Counted from the first letter of the stretch, positions 12,169 through 25,003 are shown. The stretch: DNA of 64,000 nt from Lethocerus indicus (GCA_019843655.1 JACDQD010000002.1:13725154-13789153); one strand, 5' to 3'. Notes: a model not told the origin generated them from the sequence alone. A program made the numbers and translations.

Positions 12169-13843
12169 AGGCAAGAAATATGGCCACCGAAGGCCTGTAA
12201 ACTGTTTTAAGAAGCGAGCCGGCGAGTTCCGTTTGGCCGATTCGGCCTATGACCTATTTAAAACAATACTTCAAATATTCACTTACACTGATTTCATTTC
12301 GCGACGAGGTATGCTTCTTTGACAAAACGGGCGAAGAATTTGCCCTATAGAGAACAAAACTAAATAATGTGGGCATATAGTGAGCCACCCAATTGTATGG
12401 GCGCAGGGGCGTCGTTAGCCAGGGCCAGAACTGTGTGGGACACTTTAACGGCTAAAATAACAGGCGAAGCCATTAAAATGTTCATTTAAGTTGGGCCCGG
12501 CTTTCACTTCTTTAGTGCCGCCATTTTCAACCGGCCATCTTATATGACAACCTATTTACAACTATAATGTGCCGCGATCAACGCCCTACCATTTTCGATT
12601 CCTTATGTAATTATATATTTTCCCGCTTTTGAGATTATGTCTAAATCAATCATTTGCCTAATCTTATGCTGTATTTATTGTGTCGTTCAACCCGGAACAA
12701 AACCGTTCATTCGATTTCCAAACTGGAATATCCTGATCGCCAGGAAACTCTTTTATAAGAACAGTTTTTCTACTTTTAATTACCAAATAACAAGCGTATA
12801 ATGCAATCCAGTAATACATTTTACTATTAGTAAGTTATTAACTTAACCTTGTGAGTAGAGCTACGCAATCAAATTACCGTAGTATGGAATTGATAGGAGC
12901 GTTAAATTTAAAATTTTACTGGAGATCTGAAATTTAGAGAAGCAATAAAACAATGCGGGATAACACCTTACGACCTGATGCGACAACGGGATATCAGGAA
13001 TAGAACCGAGGAAATATACGGAGAAAGAAGTTGAATTATGATAGCCTAAAAGCCTGTACCGGAGGAGCGGGGCGGCTGACCAAACTGGTTTTTTTTCGGC
13101 CCCGAGTGTGGAACATTATGATCGTCGTCCCCATAAAAGAATCTACATAAAAGAATTCCCTGACACTAGGAAGTACTAATAAATGATGATGACACGATTA
13201 ACCGGCGCTATAGCCCCTCGGAAACAATGTACTCGTGTTCACGGCCGTTTAATTAATTTTATTATTTCAGAACGGCCCGTCTTCTAGGAACGCGTAAGAC
13301 AATTTTTTATTGTTTTAATTTATTTTCCCTACACGGTATTAAACAATACCTCTATTGTACTAATTATTACACGAAAACAAAAATAATTAATAACTGTAAT
13401 CGTAGATGAGTTTAGAATTTATAAATGCCTTTATTTCGTTGATATAATATATATGTATATTATCGGTGCTATGCGTTGTATATATTTATATTTGTACATC
13501 GGCTAAACTGAAATTCGAAAAATTACAACACAAAGTAAAAATACGAAAACATTTACTAATTAAATGTAATACTGATATTAATACATTTCCACAATTTCTG
13601 AGTTACTTTATGGTATCAACGAATCTTATTGTGAGCAATGATGGAATAATATCTCAAAACTAACCCATCCCCCCGGTATCGATTCGAGAATTGAAGGTTC
13701 CGATTAGATGGGATATTTGAAATCATACCGCTCGCGTTGTTTGCTGACTGTGGGTACAAACCGGCGGGAACACTTACAATCTTCACACTTGTTATTTCTC
13801 CGCCATTAGCTAACCGTACAAAAAACTTCGGCAGCCGCGGTCG

Positions 13844-13880
13844 GTCACGCGATGCTTTCATAAATCCTGTAATTGAATCC
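13844..13880 (+). repeat. 38-bp repeated element, copy 2
   Basis: Second copy, same strand, about 1.7 kb downstream of the first, with GTCACGCGA at its start and CTGTAATTGAATCC at its end. It is one base shorter than copy 1. Confidence 0.7.
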
Positions 13881-14771
13881 CGGGGGATAATCGATCGGTC
13901 GGTAAATTTCTACATGCTTTTTAGTCCCCCCTTCAAACAGCATGGGGCTCGTGTGATTGAGTATTCACAAAAACCGCGTATCTTCCAGGGATATTTCAAA
14001 ACCGATTATATTTCTAATTCGAACCTAGTAGTTGTATTCACAGTAGCGGAAGTTCAAACGCGGATGGCGTAAATCCTAGACCGGTTCGGCTGAGGACTAA
14101 ACAAAAAATCGTACAATTGATGATCGGCTGTAATAAATAGAAATTCCCGGGGTCTACGGCCGTACACTGAGCTAGTATCTATCCACCCGTTCCAATATCG
14201 ACCACACACGGTCAACGCCCACAATCGGCGCACGATTCTCGGGCTGATCTCGGTCTCGTTCGGGGCGTCGTAAACCATATGCTCCTCTCCGAATTGAACG
14301 CAGACCATCTCAATCTTCCTGAGCGCCACCATCGAACGGGTAACGGCGACGGGATATTTTCCCTTCCAAATAAGATACGGTCACTAAATTACAAGTTACA
14401 AATAATAATTTAGTTTTTGGTTACTGCTTTCACTGCTTTTCCAGATGTTACTTTTACATAGACTAAACGTGATCTTTTTATTTGTTTATCACAAGTTAAA
14501 CCAGTTTCAATACCATGTTGTTCTAAATGGTAACGTCTATAATAACATATATATACATCGTGAGAAAAATAATTAATAATTACTTAAGGTTTAGCGCCTT
14601 TGAATCGACAATGCCTTAACGGAGCAGATATGCCAATAAACCGTAATAATTAAATTGTCTTCATTTTGTAATCAAATTCATGTCCGGTGCGTCCGTGGTC
14701 TTGCGATAGTGAACAATTGTTTACGACTTATGTACCGGTCATTCATAAAGGAGAGGGCGTTGCGCCTTTCA

Positions 14772-14792
14772 CAATGTTCAAAATGAACATTG
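14772..14792. other. Inverted repeat with 3-nt spacer, receptor-like
   Basis: CAATGTTCA, AAA, TGAACATTG: perfect 9-bp arms. The inner TGTTCA/TGAACA halves resemble nuclear-receptor half-sites arranged as a palindrome with a 3-nt spacer. The ecdysone receptor normally prefers a 1-nt spacer, so function is unclear. Confidence 0.6.
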
Positions 14793-16617
14793 CGATATCA
14801 GAATTTTTAGTTTCTAATTTAATTGAATAATCGGCTGTGAAGTACCGTGCTGCGAGGGACCGTGATATTTAAATGATTACGTATTTTTTAGGAATCCGAG
14901 CGTGACTTCCCGTGCTGCGTTTTACCATTGATGTGGACAGATAGACCCGCGCTGTGCGGGGTTTCTCTTCAGCGCCTTTCTCCAGTAAGCTGTTTCGCCG
15001 CGTTCCAACCTGCCGGCCAGTATATCGCGGCGTTCGGCTGAAATTTCGTTATCGAAAAAGATAACCGGCCGGGGGCTGCTTGTTGCAGCCCGGATCCGAA
15101 CTGCGGGCGGCGGGCGTTCCGTCGGTCCGAATAATTTCCAGCCGCCGGATAAAGCGTGTACCCGGCGTCGGCCCACGTTGACCAGCTTTCACTGAACCCG
15201 GTCCCTGCTTATAGAAAACTGTAGTCCCATCGGGGCCGGGTACTGATATTATAAGATGTCGGGCTGTTATAAGTATCTCTCTCTCTCTCCCCTCGGGTAA
15301 GAGGGAAAATTCCTTAAATCCGGTTCACAACTCCCACTAGTTCACCTGTTTGGAAACCAATATCGTAGCCGGGCGTATGGGCTTTTTTTATACCGAGAAT
15401 ATTTTATTCGAACCAATTTGATGTCGCCACATTCCAAATTCATTTTCGGTTTTGGCCTCCACAAACGAAAAAACCGTCTTCGTCATTGGCATATCGTTGG
15501 TCTCGCGATTACCATTTCTCATTAGAGTTAATCTGATCCTCATACTAGTACATAATACAAATTGTTTGTTTTTGAGTTCCCTGCAGGTTTTGCACTTCAT
15601 CGTTTATTCGACCTTAAGTGTCAGGATTCACCGTCATTCGGTGTACTTTGAACGGCGAGAAACCGAAACCAGTCACGGGCAGGGCCAAACAAAAGTCTAC
15701 CTAGCAGGCAGAAGAAAATGACATTTCACCTGCGACTAGCGTACAGTTATAATTTGATACCGCCGGGATATTTGGAATTCCACGTCAGTTTCGTCCAAAC
15801 AGCCCGGCTATCTTGGATTCCAGCAGTTCCCACAAACCGACGCGATGACCGCCGGTAGGAGGTCATACAGGGGCGGCATCAGATATTATTCCTAACTTAT
15901 GTACTTTTCGTACAATCTAAATTGGTGACGTAAAAGTTAACTATCGCCTCCTGCCTGCTAATAGCTAAACGTAGCCCAACGGCATTCTTAGGATCTTTCC
16001 AGCTTCCTTAGGTCGTCCCCCCATGACGTAAATTAAAGTGTTATCTACTTCAATAGACATATATTCAATATTCAACTGTATACTATAATTCTCTTTTTTA
16101 TATTTACCCGTAGGTATATCTGCATATTGATGTCTTTTGAACAATTTGTGAAAATGTAAAGTCGTACATCATCGGACAATTTGAAATTGACTATGATAAT
16201 GGAAAACACAGTTGGTAATTCAGACATATACCCGAAAAATGCCTATATTGAACTTCTCATTAGTATTGTTTCGGATGAATTTCCCATTTGCAAGTTCTTT
16301 GATTATAATTTCGATATTTGGTCGTGTATAGTTAAAAAAAGACCTTCAGATGCCACAACGCAAAGAAATGATGCAAAATTCTGACTTGGCACACCTGATA
16401 TAAGTAAGTATATCACGGTGCTTTCACCGAGCGCCGGCTGGAGGGAATGTGTGACGCTTGTGACCGGTGTAATGCTAAACTGGATTATAATCCATAGGCA
16501 GAGGCCCCCACTGAGCGGGATCCTAGCTGGGCTCCTACAAGGACAAAAGGGACCCTTTAATTAATCCACGGCCTTCACAATGGAAACACCGCGTCGACAG
16601 CAACACAGGTATTCAGG

Positions 16618-16652
16618 TCACCGTGCCGGTACAGGTGATAGACGCACGGTGA
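16618..16652. other. 9-bp inverted repeat, 17-nt spacer
   Basis: TCACCGTGC (16618-16626) and GCACGGTGA (16644-16652), perfectly complementary. No neighbouring feature accounts for it. Confidence 0.65.
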
Positions 16653-17402
16653 AAACCCCGGCAATTGATCCAACAGGAAGATAAGCGCGATTGAACTATG
16701 ACGTTGGTACAACTATTAAGAGGTTAACTCATATTTCGCGGCCCGTTTCGAACACTCCTAGTCTGTCTCCACTAGCCGGTTGGGTCCCATCCGAAGGCAT
16801 CAATGTCGTGATTGTTACTCTAGGAAATGACAGTGCTGAGAGGATACGACTGATAATGACGATAAACCGATAGTTACTGCGTGCCTGTAAACGTTTCTTG
16901 TGTTACGTTATATACGTGTTATATATAGAAACTGAAAACCATGGAAGTATTCCCACTGTTTTTAATTATACTATCTTTATTTACACGAGGACACGCAATT
17001 TCTATAACAATTTAAGGGATGTTAGGTGATCTGATAAATTTGATGCTTGCATTTAATCCAACTAATAAAGATTTTAGTAATGGTAGTATATTACCTATTT
17101 CGTTCGAAACATATATTTGATTCTCTCAAGGGAGGTATATTGTTAAGGTATACATTTGACTTGATTGCATTATAATGCAAATTCATTCAGATTCGTATTC
17201 TAATATAATTCTAATTAAATACACTGACCTCTTGTTCTACGCGCATTTAATTTATGTCAATCTACCATTCGGCAGCTGAACACGGTCAGAAAGTCCTAAA
17301 TTATTCTCAGTTAATTTATCGGGTAGAAATGAAATCTTAATAAATTTTTTCTCAGATTCGTCAGTATTAATAATGAAGAAATTTTTAAATTTGCAAACTG
17401 AA

Positions 17403-17466
17403 GAATGTTGCCCTGAATCCGGAATTCTAGCCCAGAGCTCTACCATCTTAACTACACGGCCTCGAT
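17403..17466 (-). other. tRNA-like fragment, possible SINE head
   Basis: On the minus strand the sequence has TAGTTAAGATGG followed by TAGAGC (A-box at 17443-17454, matching the Pol III A-box pattern) and then GGATTCAGGGC (17410-17420), a weak B-box. A-box to B-box distance is about 10 nt shorter than in a tRNA, so this is not a functional tRNA. A decayed tRNA-derived SINE is the likeliest reading. It lies 90 bp from the TA microsatellite at 17557. Confidence 0.3.
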
Positions 17467-17550
17467 TCACATGACGCAATTCAGATACCAGGTATAATGA
17501 GAGTAGGTTCAGAGGGCACCGAACGGGATAGAATCGCTTCTTGGGATTTG

Positions 17551-17556
<6 letters not shown>

Positions 17557-17611
<55 letters not shown>
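17557..17611. repeat. (TA)n microsatellite, 55 bp
   Basis: Pure TA array. Ile-Tyr repeat open frames on both strands here, including a 172-codon frame on the minus strand (17252-17770), arise from it. Tracts of this kind extrude cruciforms. Confidence 0.98.
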
Positions 17612-17613
<2 letters not shown>

Positions 17614-20600
17614 CAACAGAAACAGACTTTAGCCACAAAGAACAGTACTCCAGGTGACAAGATCTGTAACCGGCATATAGAGAATATAAAGAATTATTGT
17701 AATCCCCACAATTCAATGGACTGTACATAGAAGTGAGTTGCACTGAATTGAAGATGGTGCACCGATACAATCCAGCGGTTCGAATTTTCGATAGCGCTAT
17801 AATTTGAGTTGTTCAATTTCTCAATTGAACTGGGGGCTTCGTAACATGTTATTGGGAGTCACATTTGTGGTCGGGGCCGAACTACCTGTGGCGTGTGGGG
17901 CGGAGAGGCAGGGGGCGGGCGACCGGACGATTATTGCTTTTATTATCCGGTAGCCCCGGACAAGGGCTCAAACGGCCGCCGAGAGGATGATTACTGTTAT
18001 TGAAATAATTATTAAGCGCTAAACTGTCTGCGGCCTCGTACCAATCGTAAAACCGGGCAACGATACTCCAGGCCCTCCCAGGTGTCCCGCGTATCCCGCG
18101 CGCTTCGGGACGCTCTTAAATTAAGCGTTAATCGGTGCCGTAGAGAGACGTAATTCGAAACTCGGACGGTTATAAAACGGACGGATTTTATGGTCCCGGC
18201 CGGCTCTTTTTATACGAGTCCGGCTTACACCATTTTTATAGGCGTGGTTTTAATTTTAATTCTAATTACTATTTGCTATTGTAAATATCTGAATACGTTT
18301 ATGGCGGCACATCGTAGATAGAAAATATCATTTATTAATAATATTCATTATTACAAATACTATTTTCTCTAATTTGTACTCATATATTAACACAAGAATT
18401 CGTAATTTGAATAGATAAAAACATTTACAAAATAAATCGCCCATACCACCTGATAATTATTAAACAATAGTACACGAAGAGAAATTCGAGCATGTATAAA
18501 AATAAACTTGAGAACGACGGTGCTGGGCAGCATTGCGTGCATACCAGCGACGTGGCCAGTGCGATAAATCAAGTATTACTTAATGAGTGTTAAAGGCAGG
18601 AATGCGACCTAGATGAAAGCAAATACTGCCTCGTATTTGATTTGACTAAATCATGAACTGGTCACAGTTTCAATTGTATAGCTATTGAAATGACGGTATT
18701 GTGCATAATGGTATTGATTAAAATGGATGTCAATGTACCGAAACCAGTATCGGTTATATCGGGTATTATAAGTTAATCTAATAATTAAAATCAAAGGTCC
18801 AAATGTTACTACCACAATTAATGTTTAGCGAACCTCGATTATAGCAAAGGTAAATAGTGGAATACTCGGATAGTGTTAAAAAAGATATCCGAAGTATTTC
18901 GAGGAAGTTATTGTCTGTCGTAGTAATTCCGAAGGTTCAGGAATCAGCGACGACGTCCCATTTTAACGATCGGTGGGGCGGGGCCGGTCCGATTTTATTA
19001 TTTGAACGCGTTTTATATTCATTCCTTTTAACACACTTAAAAAGAGTGCGCTAGCGCGGTCCGAACGGCGGGCCGTAAAGGGCCGCGGCTAACGGTGCGC
19101 CGCCAGGGCGTGGGGGCCCCGGCAAATCTGAGAGGGGCGTAAAAAAATCATAAAAACAAACATAAAATGACTTCCCCGGCAACAAAAGTGGCCCTCCAGG
19201 CCCAAATGTGGACGCTCATCCGCTCTCCGAAGGCAGATTCGTTCACCTACTACGTCGGCCGCAGGTGAATCCAACATCAATAGTGTCAACGACTTGAGCA
19301 ACGACACTCGGAAATGAATTTATAGCGCACAATTTGCAATAACTGAGAAGTTTAACAGCAGTTACAACTCAAAAATTGAAATTAAACATAATGGAATTTG
19401 CAATTATCTCTCTTATAAATTCGCCCTTGAGATTTTCTGAAGTATCAGAATAAATACTGTTTTAATAATTTCATGACGCTTAATTCTTTACGGTATTATT
19501 ACGAGTCGTATGTAATGTCCGGAACATAATGCCCGTCCTCTTACAGAACTGAAGAATAGTAACTTGACAAATTCATCGTCTCCAAAGGTTTGGCTATTGT
19601 TAATGACACGCTGTCCTGACTTCGTAGAGATGACGAAATATTTTAGTTTCGCCGGCACTAATAAATTACACTTCACCAAAACTCCAATCCACGCTTCTGT
19701 TTTACTACCGCTGCGACTCAAGATGGGGGGCGACATTCTTTTCGATTAGTCACGCCGAAACAACTTAATTTTTCTTCTCTTTAAAATTGATAAATAACCT
19801 TTCGAACGCCCTCCGTATATATGCCGCTCTTCGTTTTTTTTAGGCCACAGTTACATCGTTACAGCGTGTTGGAATTCCGTAACATTGCTACCCGCGAAGT
19901 TACATCCATTCGCGTGAAAAAAAAGTCCCAACAAGTCTCTTCACTTCTTGACAAATCCATATCGTTCGCGAACAGCAATATTCAGTGCACGGCGAATTAA
20001 GAAATGCAAATTCACCACCTGCCATTCGAGACAGTAGGTGTGGTCGTATTATGTCCTCCGGATTTAAATATCACTTCTGCGGGTCATGTATTCCGGTTCA
20101 ACTCAGGAATTTAATTTGCACCAGCTAGACTGTTCTATTAGTTGCGGGAATTAACTTTGTAATTATTAAACTTTCGTTCTGTTTACTCGACTGATGTATC
20201 GACTCGATATTGCTTGCACAACGTCGGGGCTTAAAACACGAGTTCCCGTGCGCCATCCTTGATTCTCAATTGATACCAATTAATTTTCAGATTATAGACA
20301 CACATCGTAAAGAAAAATCGAGAACCGGAGTAATCCTAAGCACCTGATAATTTTAATCTTATTGAAAATTATAGATGCGTTTCAAGTTGAGCAAATCGAC
20401 ACTGCACAATGAAGAATGAAGATACGTCCTTTGTTAAAATAATTTGACAAAGGTTAAGATTTAAATCTTGGCGTATTTATAACTGCGGCTAACAGGAGTC
20501 CGCTGCTGGTCCCGCTGTAAAAGGCCACCGCAGAGATTGCCGGCCAACAACGCAGGTGGAGGTCGCCGCCATGTACACCTCTCTTGTACCCGTGCCATGT

Positions 20601-23600
20601 CTGTCTTGAGCCTGTCAGGATTTCAATTTATCATACTTCCTATATTTGTAATATAACTGTCGGCATTATTTACCCCGCTCCTGCCGGCCGACAGGAATGG
20701 TAGCTCGCTTACCTGTCCAATAGAAATCGGCTCTCCCGCATAATATTTTCAATTATCAGAAAACCAATTTACTCGAAACCATCCCAAATATATGCCACTG
20801 CAAATTAGCATATCTTAATATTGTTATTTATTAAAATTCATATTAACCGAAGAGATAGTTTCAGGTTGTACACATAGTTCATGCGAATTACTGTTATCAT
20901 ACAGAAACTTTCGTTCCTTGTTTCAACATTTTTACTGCAGTATCTTTACCGCCACCCAAGTCTCCCTCACCAATTCATCTCACCTAGCTCATGTCTCGGT
21001 TCGAAACTTAGTTCTCAGCTCTAAATTTCAGTCTCCTTGAGTGCGAGGAGAGATTTTACGGAGAAACAATTCAATTTTTTAAATTGCGGTTAGGTCTACG
21101 TAGACCGCATCTCCCGCTTTCGTAAATCTGACAATTCGGGTCTGTAAAGCCGAATGTCAGCCGCGATCAGAAATGCGAATTGAACGGTGACCCCCCGGAG
21201 TGACCTCTCCCTCAGCTGGCGGGAGTAGTTTACGAGCCCACACAGAATATGGAGCACGGGCCACTCGCCTCGCAATAAATATAGGGGGAAGGAGACAACT
21301 ACAAGTAAATGCAATTCCTGATCCTGTTGTGACCGCTCGATATTGAATATTAACGACGATTTGGCCGACCGCCGTCCAGTGAGACCCCCCCGCTCGTAAA
21401 ACACGACGCCCAATATCTGTTGTAATTGTTTCCTCGGTTTTGTAATAATGCCCATTGTCGAGGTACAGTTTGCAAGCTGTTGAGTTTCAAACGTAGGTTG
21501 ACAGGATAACGTAAGCAATACTTTAAAGCATATTCTGTACCAAAATGTGGCATAATATTTGATAATAAATATATAAAATTTATCATTAAAATAAAGGAAT
21601 CTAATTATTTATATTTATTGATAACCGATTATCAATCGGTTGAACACTTTTGCGATGACTATTTAATCGATACTAGTCAAATTTTCTTTCTTCCTTATGT
21701 TCCCCTAAAATATGTAAGCAACTGGTTCATCTCAAAGATTTTATTCTATACAATATTCTGTATATAATAGTCATTTGTATATTACAAAGTAATGGAAATA
21801 ATTCACGTAGGCTTCCTAAACATCTTTTAGAGAAAAATATATGTTTAAAACACTTTATTTGTTTTTGAAATATCTGCCTCGATTATTGGTATTTCCTATT
21901 GGGACACCCTACATGCCAACGCAATAGAATAACTATTCCCTGAATAAAAGTTTTTTTATATCGTATGATTAAGTATAAAATACCTTTAAACGGGGGTGTT
22001 GTAAATTATAAGAGAGTCATACAACTAACCATTGAAAATAGGAAATTTCCCCAAAGTTATGGCGCCAGTAATGAAAAAATCACTCCCGGCATATATTGCG
22101 GAATAATTAAAATGACTATACGTATAGCGGAGACAGTATTAAAAATACGAAATTTATGTTTTTTGATTAAAGCGATTCTTCTCTCTCTCACTCTCCGTCA
22201 AGGGGGACCCCGGACCATCAATAATGTTTATTTATGCGATTGGAGGGGGTGGACGGCGGGGGGAGGAGGAGACTCCAGCCGTGAAATTAAAATTGTCATG
22301 AGCACGGTCGGGCAGCAACGAGGAAAGCGTGGATTTTGTGAAACGCGATGTTCGGTCGAGCGCTCCAGGAGGGTGAGCGACGGCTTCACCTTTGCCCTTT
22401 AACTTTTTCAAAAGCCGTTAGAAACTCCTCCTCCGCCTCCTCCGCGCCGGAGTAAAAACAGTTTAGTACGGAAAGCCGGTCCCTGGCGGCCGGTGGAAGA
22501 GAGAGCGACACCGGAGGAAGCGGAGGAGCCGGCGTGTGGGAGAAGGAGAGTGAAGTGGGGATGGATTGACGGCCCTCCAGGACGAGATGGGCGTTCTGTA
22601 GGAGGATCGTTTGAAATGGAAACGCTGTTTCGATACTCTCTTTACCTTCGCTCCGATACCCCTCAGACTACTTCCCAAATGGGTCGCTATCATCTCTTTG
22701 TCTCCTGCCAAGTTTCTTCCCGCTTTCAAGTATCTCCTGAGCCGTAGATCTTGAGGTATACAAATGGATATAGCAGTAACATTTTAAAGATCGGCCCCCT
22801 TGAGTAGTCGGCTCTTATAGTGCGTTCTCTCCCTATGTACCTGGAACCCTCTGAATACGGTTAATGATTCGCCAGATTGTATTTCTCGAGAGGTATTGTT
22901 ATTTATTGTTAAATGACGAAGGTTTGCAATGAAATAGATACAAGTTTCGCTTTGTATCCCGAGTTTGTAGGCTAGATAAGCTTTCTCCTGTTGATTGTGT
23001 TATCCGGCATAATACATGAATAAAGAGTTCCAGTGAGATTCACAATAACCCCATAAAGGTTCTGATATTGAGCGATGTTAAAACGAGCCTCATATTTTAA
23101 CCGACTGTTAGGTCATATCGCCAGAATGCACGATAAGCGCAATTTATTGGCACGCGAGGTATGCAAGAATGAAAGACGCTGTAAACTCACCTGAACTGGT
23201 TTAAACACAATGACGTAAGGAAATGCAAAATAAATACCGAGCCCAGTAAGTGTTCTGCAGGTTAAAGAATAATAAAATAGATAACGCCATTTGCCTGTTA
23301 ATTGAGCATGTTCTACAACAATGAAAAATCATGGAAAGTGCCTTGTCCTTATCCTTTCAGAGCAATTACAGATTATTCCATCCAATGGTAATATTTAATA
23401 AAATAATCTCAACTTGTGAAATATGTGACGGTGCAAGAAGAATGGCAAATGTGACTGACACTGCTACTAAAGATAGCGCCCAGCCGAATGATGTTTACTA
23501 TAGATTGATTATTCTCATTAGTATATTTGAACTTTGGTTTAATCCTTCTATTTTAGTGGATATCCGAGACACCTATTGGACTGGGTTTAATATATATTAG

Positions 23601-24253
23601 CCTGAAAAAATATTGCCGTCGGAATGAACATCAAACCAATAGGTTATGACTTGAACAAAAGTGGAATATGGTACCGGTAACACGTACAATATTTCTAGGG
23701 TGAATAATCTAGTAGTGGTGAAGGGCGGACGAGAAACATCCACAGTAAAATAGAAGATGGGCATCTATCTTGAAAAGAAAAAGGATGGCCGGGCAGAGAA
23801 TATATAGCGATCTGGCCGGAACTGGGTTGTGTAGGGTTGCCTAACAGGGACCGGCGCCTCTCCCGCCACCCACACAACGCCCCTCTTGATTAATACCGAT
23901 AGTAAATATAATTCAGCCCGCTGAACTAAATCAGTCATCGCTAGTTTATACGAATTCTGTTGGGGGTTAAAAAGTGCGCTCATTCCGATTAGGCCCGTTA
24001 CAAGTTGGCATTACAATCAACTCTCCGACACATATATTGTACCGCCTGGCGGCCGGAATTTGACCACGTCTCGTAGTCCTCGGATGTACAGTATGCCGCA
24101 ACATGTAGTCGGACGACAGTGGAAAAGGCATTGGAGAACCGAAAAACCATTAACTATCTCTATGTCAGTTAATAGCCATTCGCAGTTGGGCAAGAAATAT
24201 GATATCACTTCCGGATTGTTTGAGAGGAATGTGTCATAATAGAAACTGGTTTT
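17612..24253. other. No gene seen
   Basis: GC patches at 17870-18240, 18960-19130 and 22200-22580; AT-rich blocks at 18280-18480, 20740-20900 and 21560-21900. Small palindromes include GGTCTACGTAGACC at 21093-21106. Frames up to 145 codons (21965-22402, + strand) have no recognised motif. Confidence 0.6.
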
Positions 24254-24265
24254 AAGAGTCCTCCC
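24254..24265. repeat. Target-site duplication, 5' copy
   Basis: Twelve bases (AAGAGTCCTCCC) repeated exactly at 25004-25015, directly outside the two ends of the LINE fragment. Identity over all 12 bases means the insertion is not very old. It fixes the 5' boundary of the element at 24266. Confidence 0.9.
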
Positions 24266-24271
24266 GATTAA

Positions 24272-24853
24272 ATTCAATCGCCAAAAAGTCATCACGTTAC
24301 TTTTACTTTGAGAAGAGCAACTTGTCCTCCCGTTTTCCTGAACCGGTCCCAACTTCCTATTGAAAATCGAGTGCGGTACCTGGGACTACTCTTAGACAGA
24401 AGACTGACATGGAACCCACATACAAGACTGAAACGTACAGAAACGAAACGACGCTACAGATTATTACTAAGACTCCTCGACTACAGATCAAAACTATCAC
24501 TCTCGAACAAATTATTAATTTACAACTGCGTAATGAAACCTATCTGGGCCTACGGAATCGAACTGTTGGGATCCACCGAGCCGTCTAATTCTTATAGACT
24601 CCAATCCTTGCAATACATAATCCTTCGAAAAATTACCAACGCCCCACCATATGTCTCTAACAGAATAATCCACAATGACCTAAAAGTCCCATTCGTTCGA
24701 GAATTAGCAGCTTCCCGGTATAAATCCTTCCATTCCAAATTATCCCTTCATTCCAATCCCTTAATTCAACAACAACTTTCCTCGCTTCACCTTCCCGAAA
24801 ATCCTGTGCGTCGCCTAAAGCGGAGATGGCCACGCGATTTCCTTACGACCTGA
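24272..24853 (+). pseudogene. Reverse transcriptase C-terminal fragment (jockey clade)
   Basis: Carboxyl-terminal part of the LINE ORF2 protein, downstream of the RT active site. Counting from the TTG at 24308 as residue 1, the fragment shows YLGLLLDRRLTW (24-35), KPIWAYGIELLG (77-88), ILRKITNAPPYV (105-116) and a terminal NPVRRLKRRWPRDFL (165-179). These are the blocks that follow the RT palm in jockey-like elements, and the last sits at the natural end of ORF2. The frame stays open upstream of 24308 to 24272 and reads SPKSHHVTFTLRR before the CPPV block, again as in the family. A TAA lies in frame at 24269-24271, but the neighbouring frame reads IKFN there, so a single-base frameshift near 24270-24278 is likely. 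There is no start codon of its own. It is a dead fragment, with no other break in about 190 codons. It is the only open frame in the window with recognisable homology. Confidence 0.93.
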
Positions 24854-25003
24854 GTAAGGGCAGGAGCGGGAGTACCGTCATTGGGTGGCTTCTCCTTCGA
24901 GAGTTCACTGAGTGATTGTAAAATTAGAGCACTGTCACTAGATAAAATCCAAAAAAAAATTGTAGTTGTGACTATACCAATAAATGGAAAAGAAAAAGAA
25001 AAG
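24854..25003 (+). other. LINE 3' UTR and A-rich tail
   Basis: Non-coding 3' part of the retrotransposon, between the RT stop codon and the downstream target-site duplication. It holds an A9 run near 24951-24959, an AATAAA at 24979-24984 and a GAAAA/GAAAAA-rich tail from about 24985. The tail is A-rich with interspersed G rather than pure A, either original to the family or decayed. The 3' UTR is the part recognised for reverse-transcription priming, so it is the best probe for related copies elsewhere in the genome. Confidence 0.85.

Larger units (their letters stand above)
12169..17250. other. No gene seen
   Basis: Besides the second copy of the 38-bp repeat and the inverted repeats listed, this stretch has AT-rich blocks (12780-13000, 13200-13660, 14380-14660, 16030-16390, 16880-17250) and a GC patch at 14930-15240. 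A 92-codon minus frame (14054-14332) and a 111-codon + frame (13737-14072) are unassigned. TTGCATTATAATGCAA at 17165-17180 is a 16-bp palindrome. Confidence 0.6.
24266..25003 (+). mobile_element. 5'-truncated jockey-clade non-LTR retrotransposon (LINE)
   Basis: This is the 3' end of a non-LTR retrotransposon inserted by target-primed reverse transcription. Seen in the sequence: a reverse transcriptase C-terminal region ending in TGA at 24851-24853, a 3' UTR of about 150 bp, an AATAAA at 24979-24984 and an A-rich tail running up to 25003. A perfect 12-bp direct repeat (AAGAGTCCTCCC) lies immediately outside both ends, at 24254-24265 and 25004-25015. The insert therefore starts inside the coding region and is about 738 bp, against several kb for a full element. 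Truncation at the 5' end with an intact 3' end is the usual result of incomplete reverse transcription. The endonuclease, the catalytic Asp-Asp motif of the RT palm and ORF1 are missing, so this copy cannot move by itself. Assignment to the jockey clade rests on recognised C-terminal motifs, not on a database search. Confidence 0.95.

Noticed and set aside
17252..17770. 172-codon minus-strand open frame, among the longest in the window
   Set aside because: It spans the TA microsatellite, which encodes an Ile-Tyr string and removes stops. The flanks show no protein motif.
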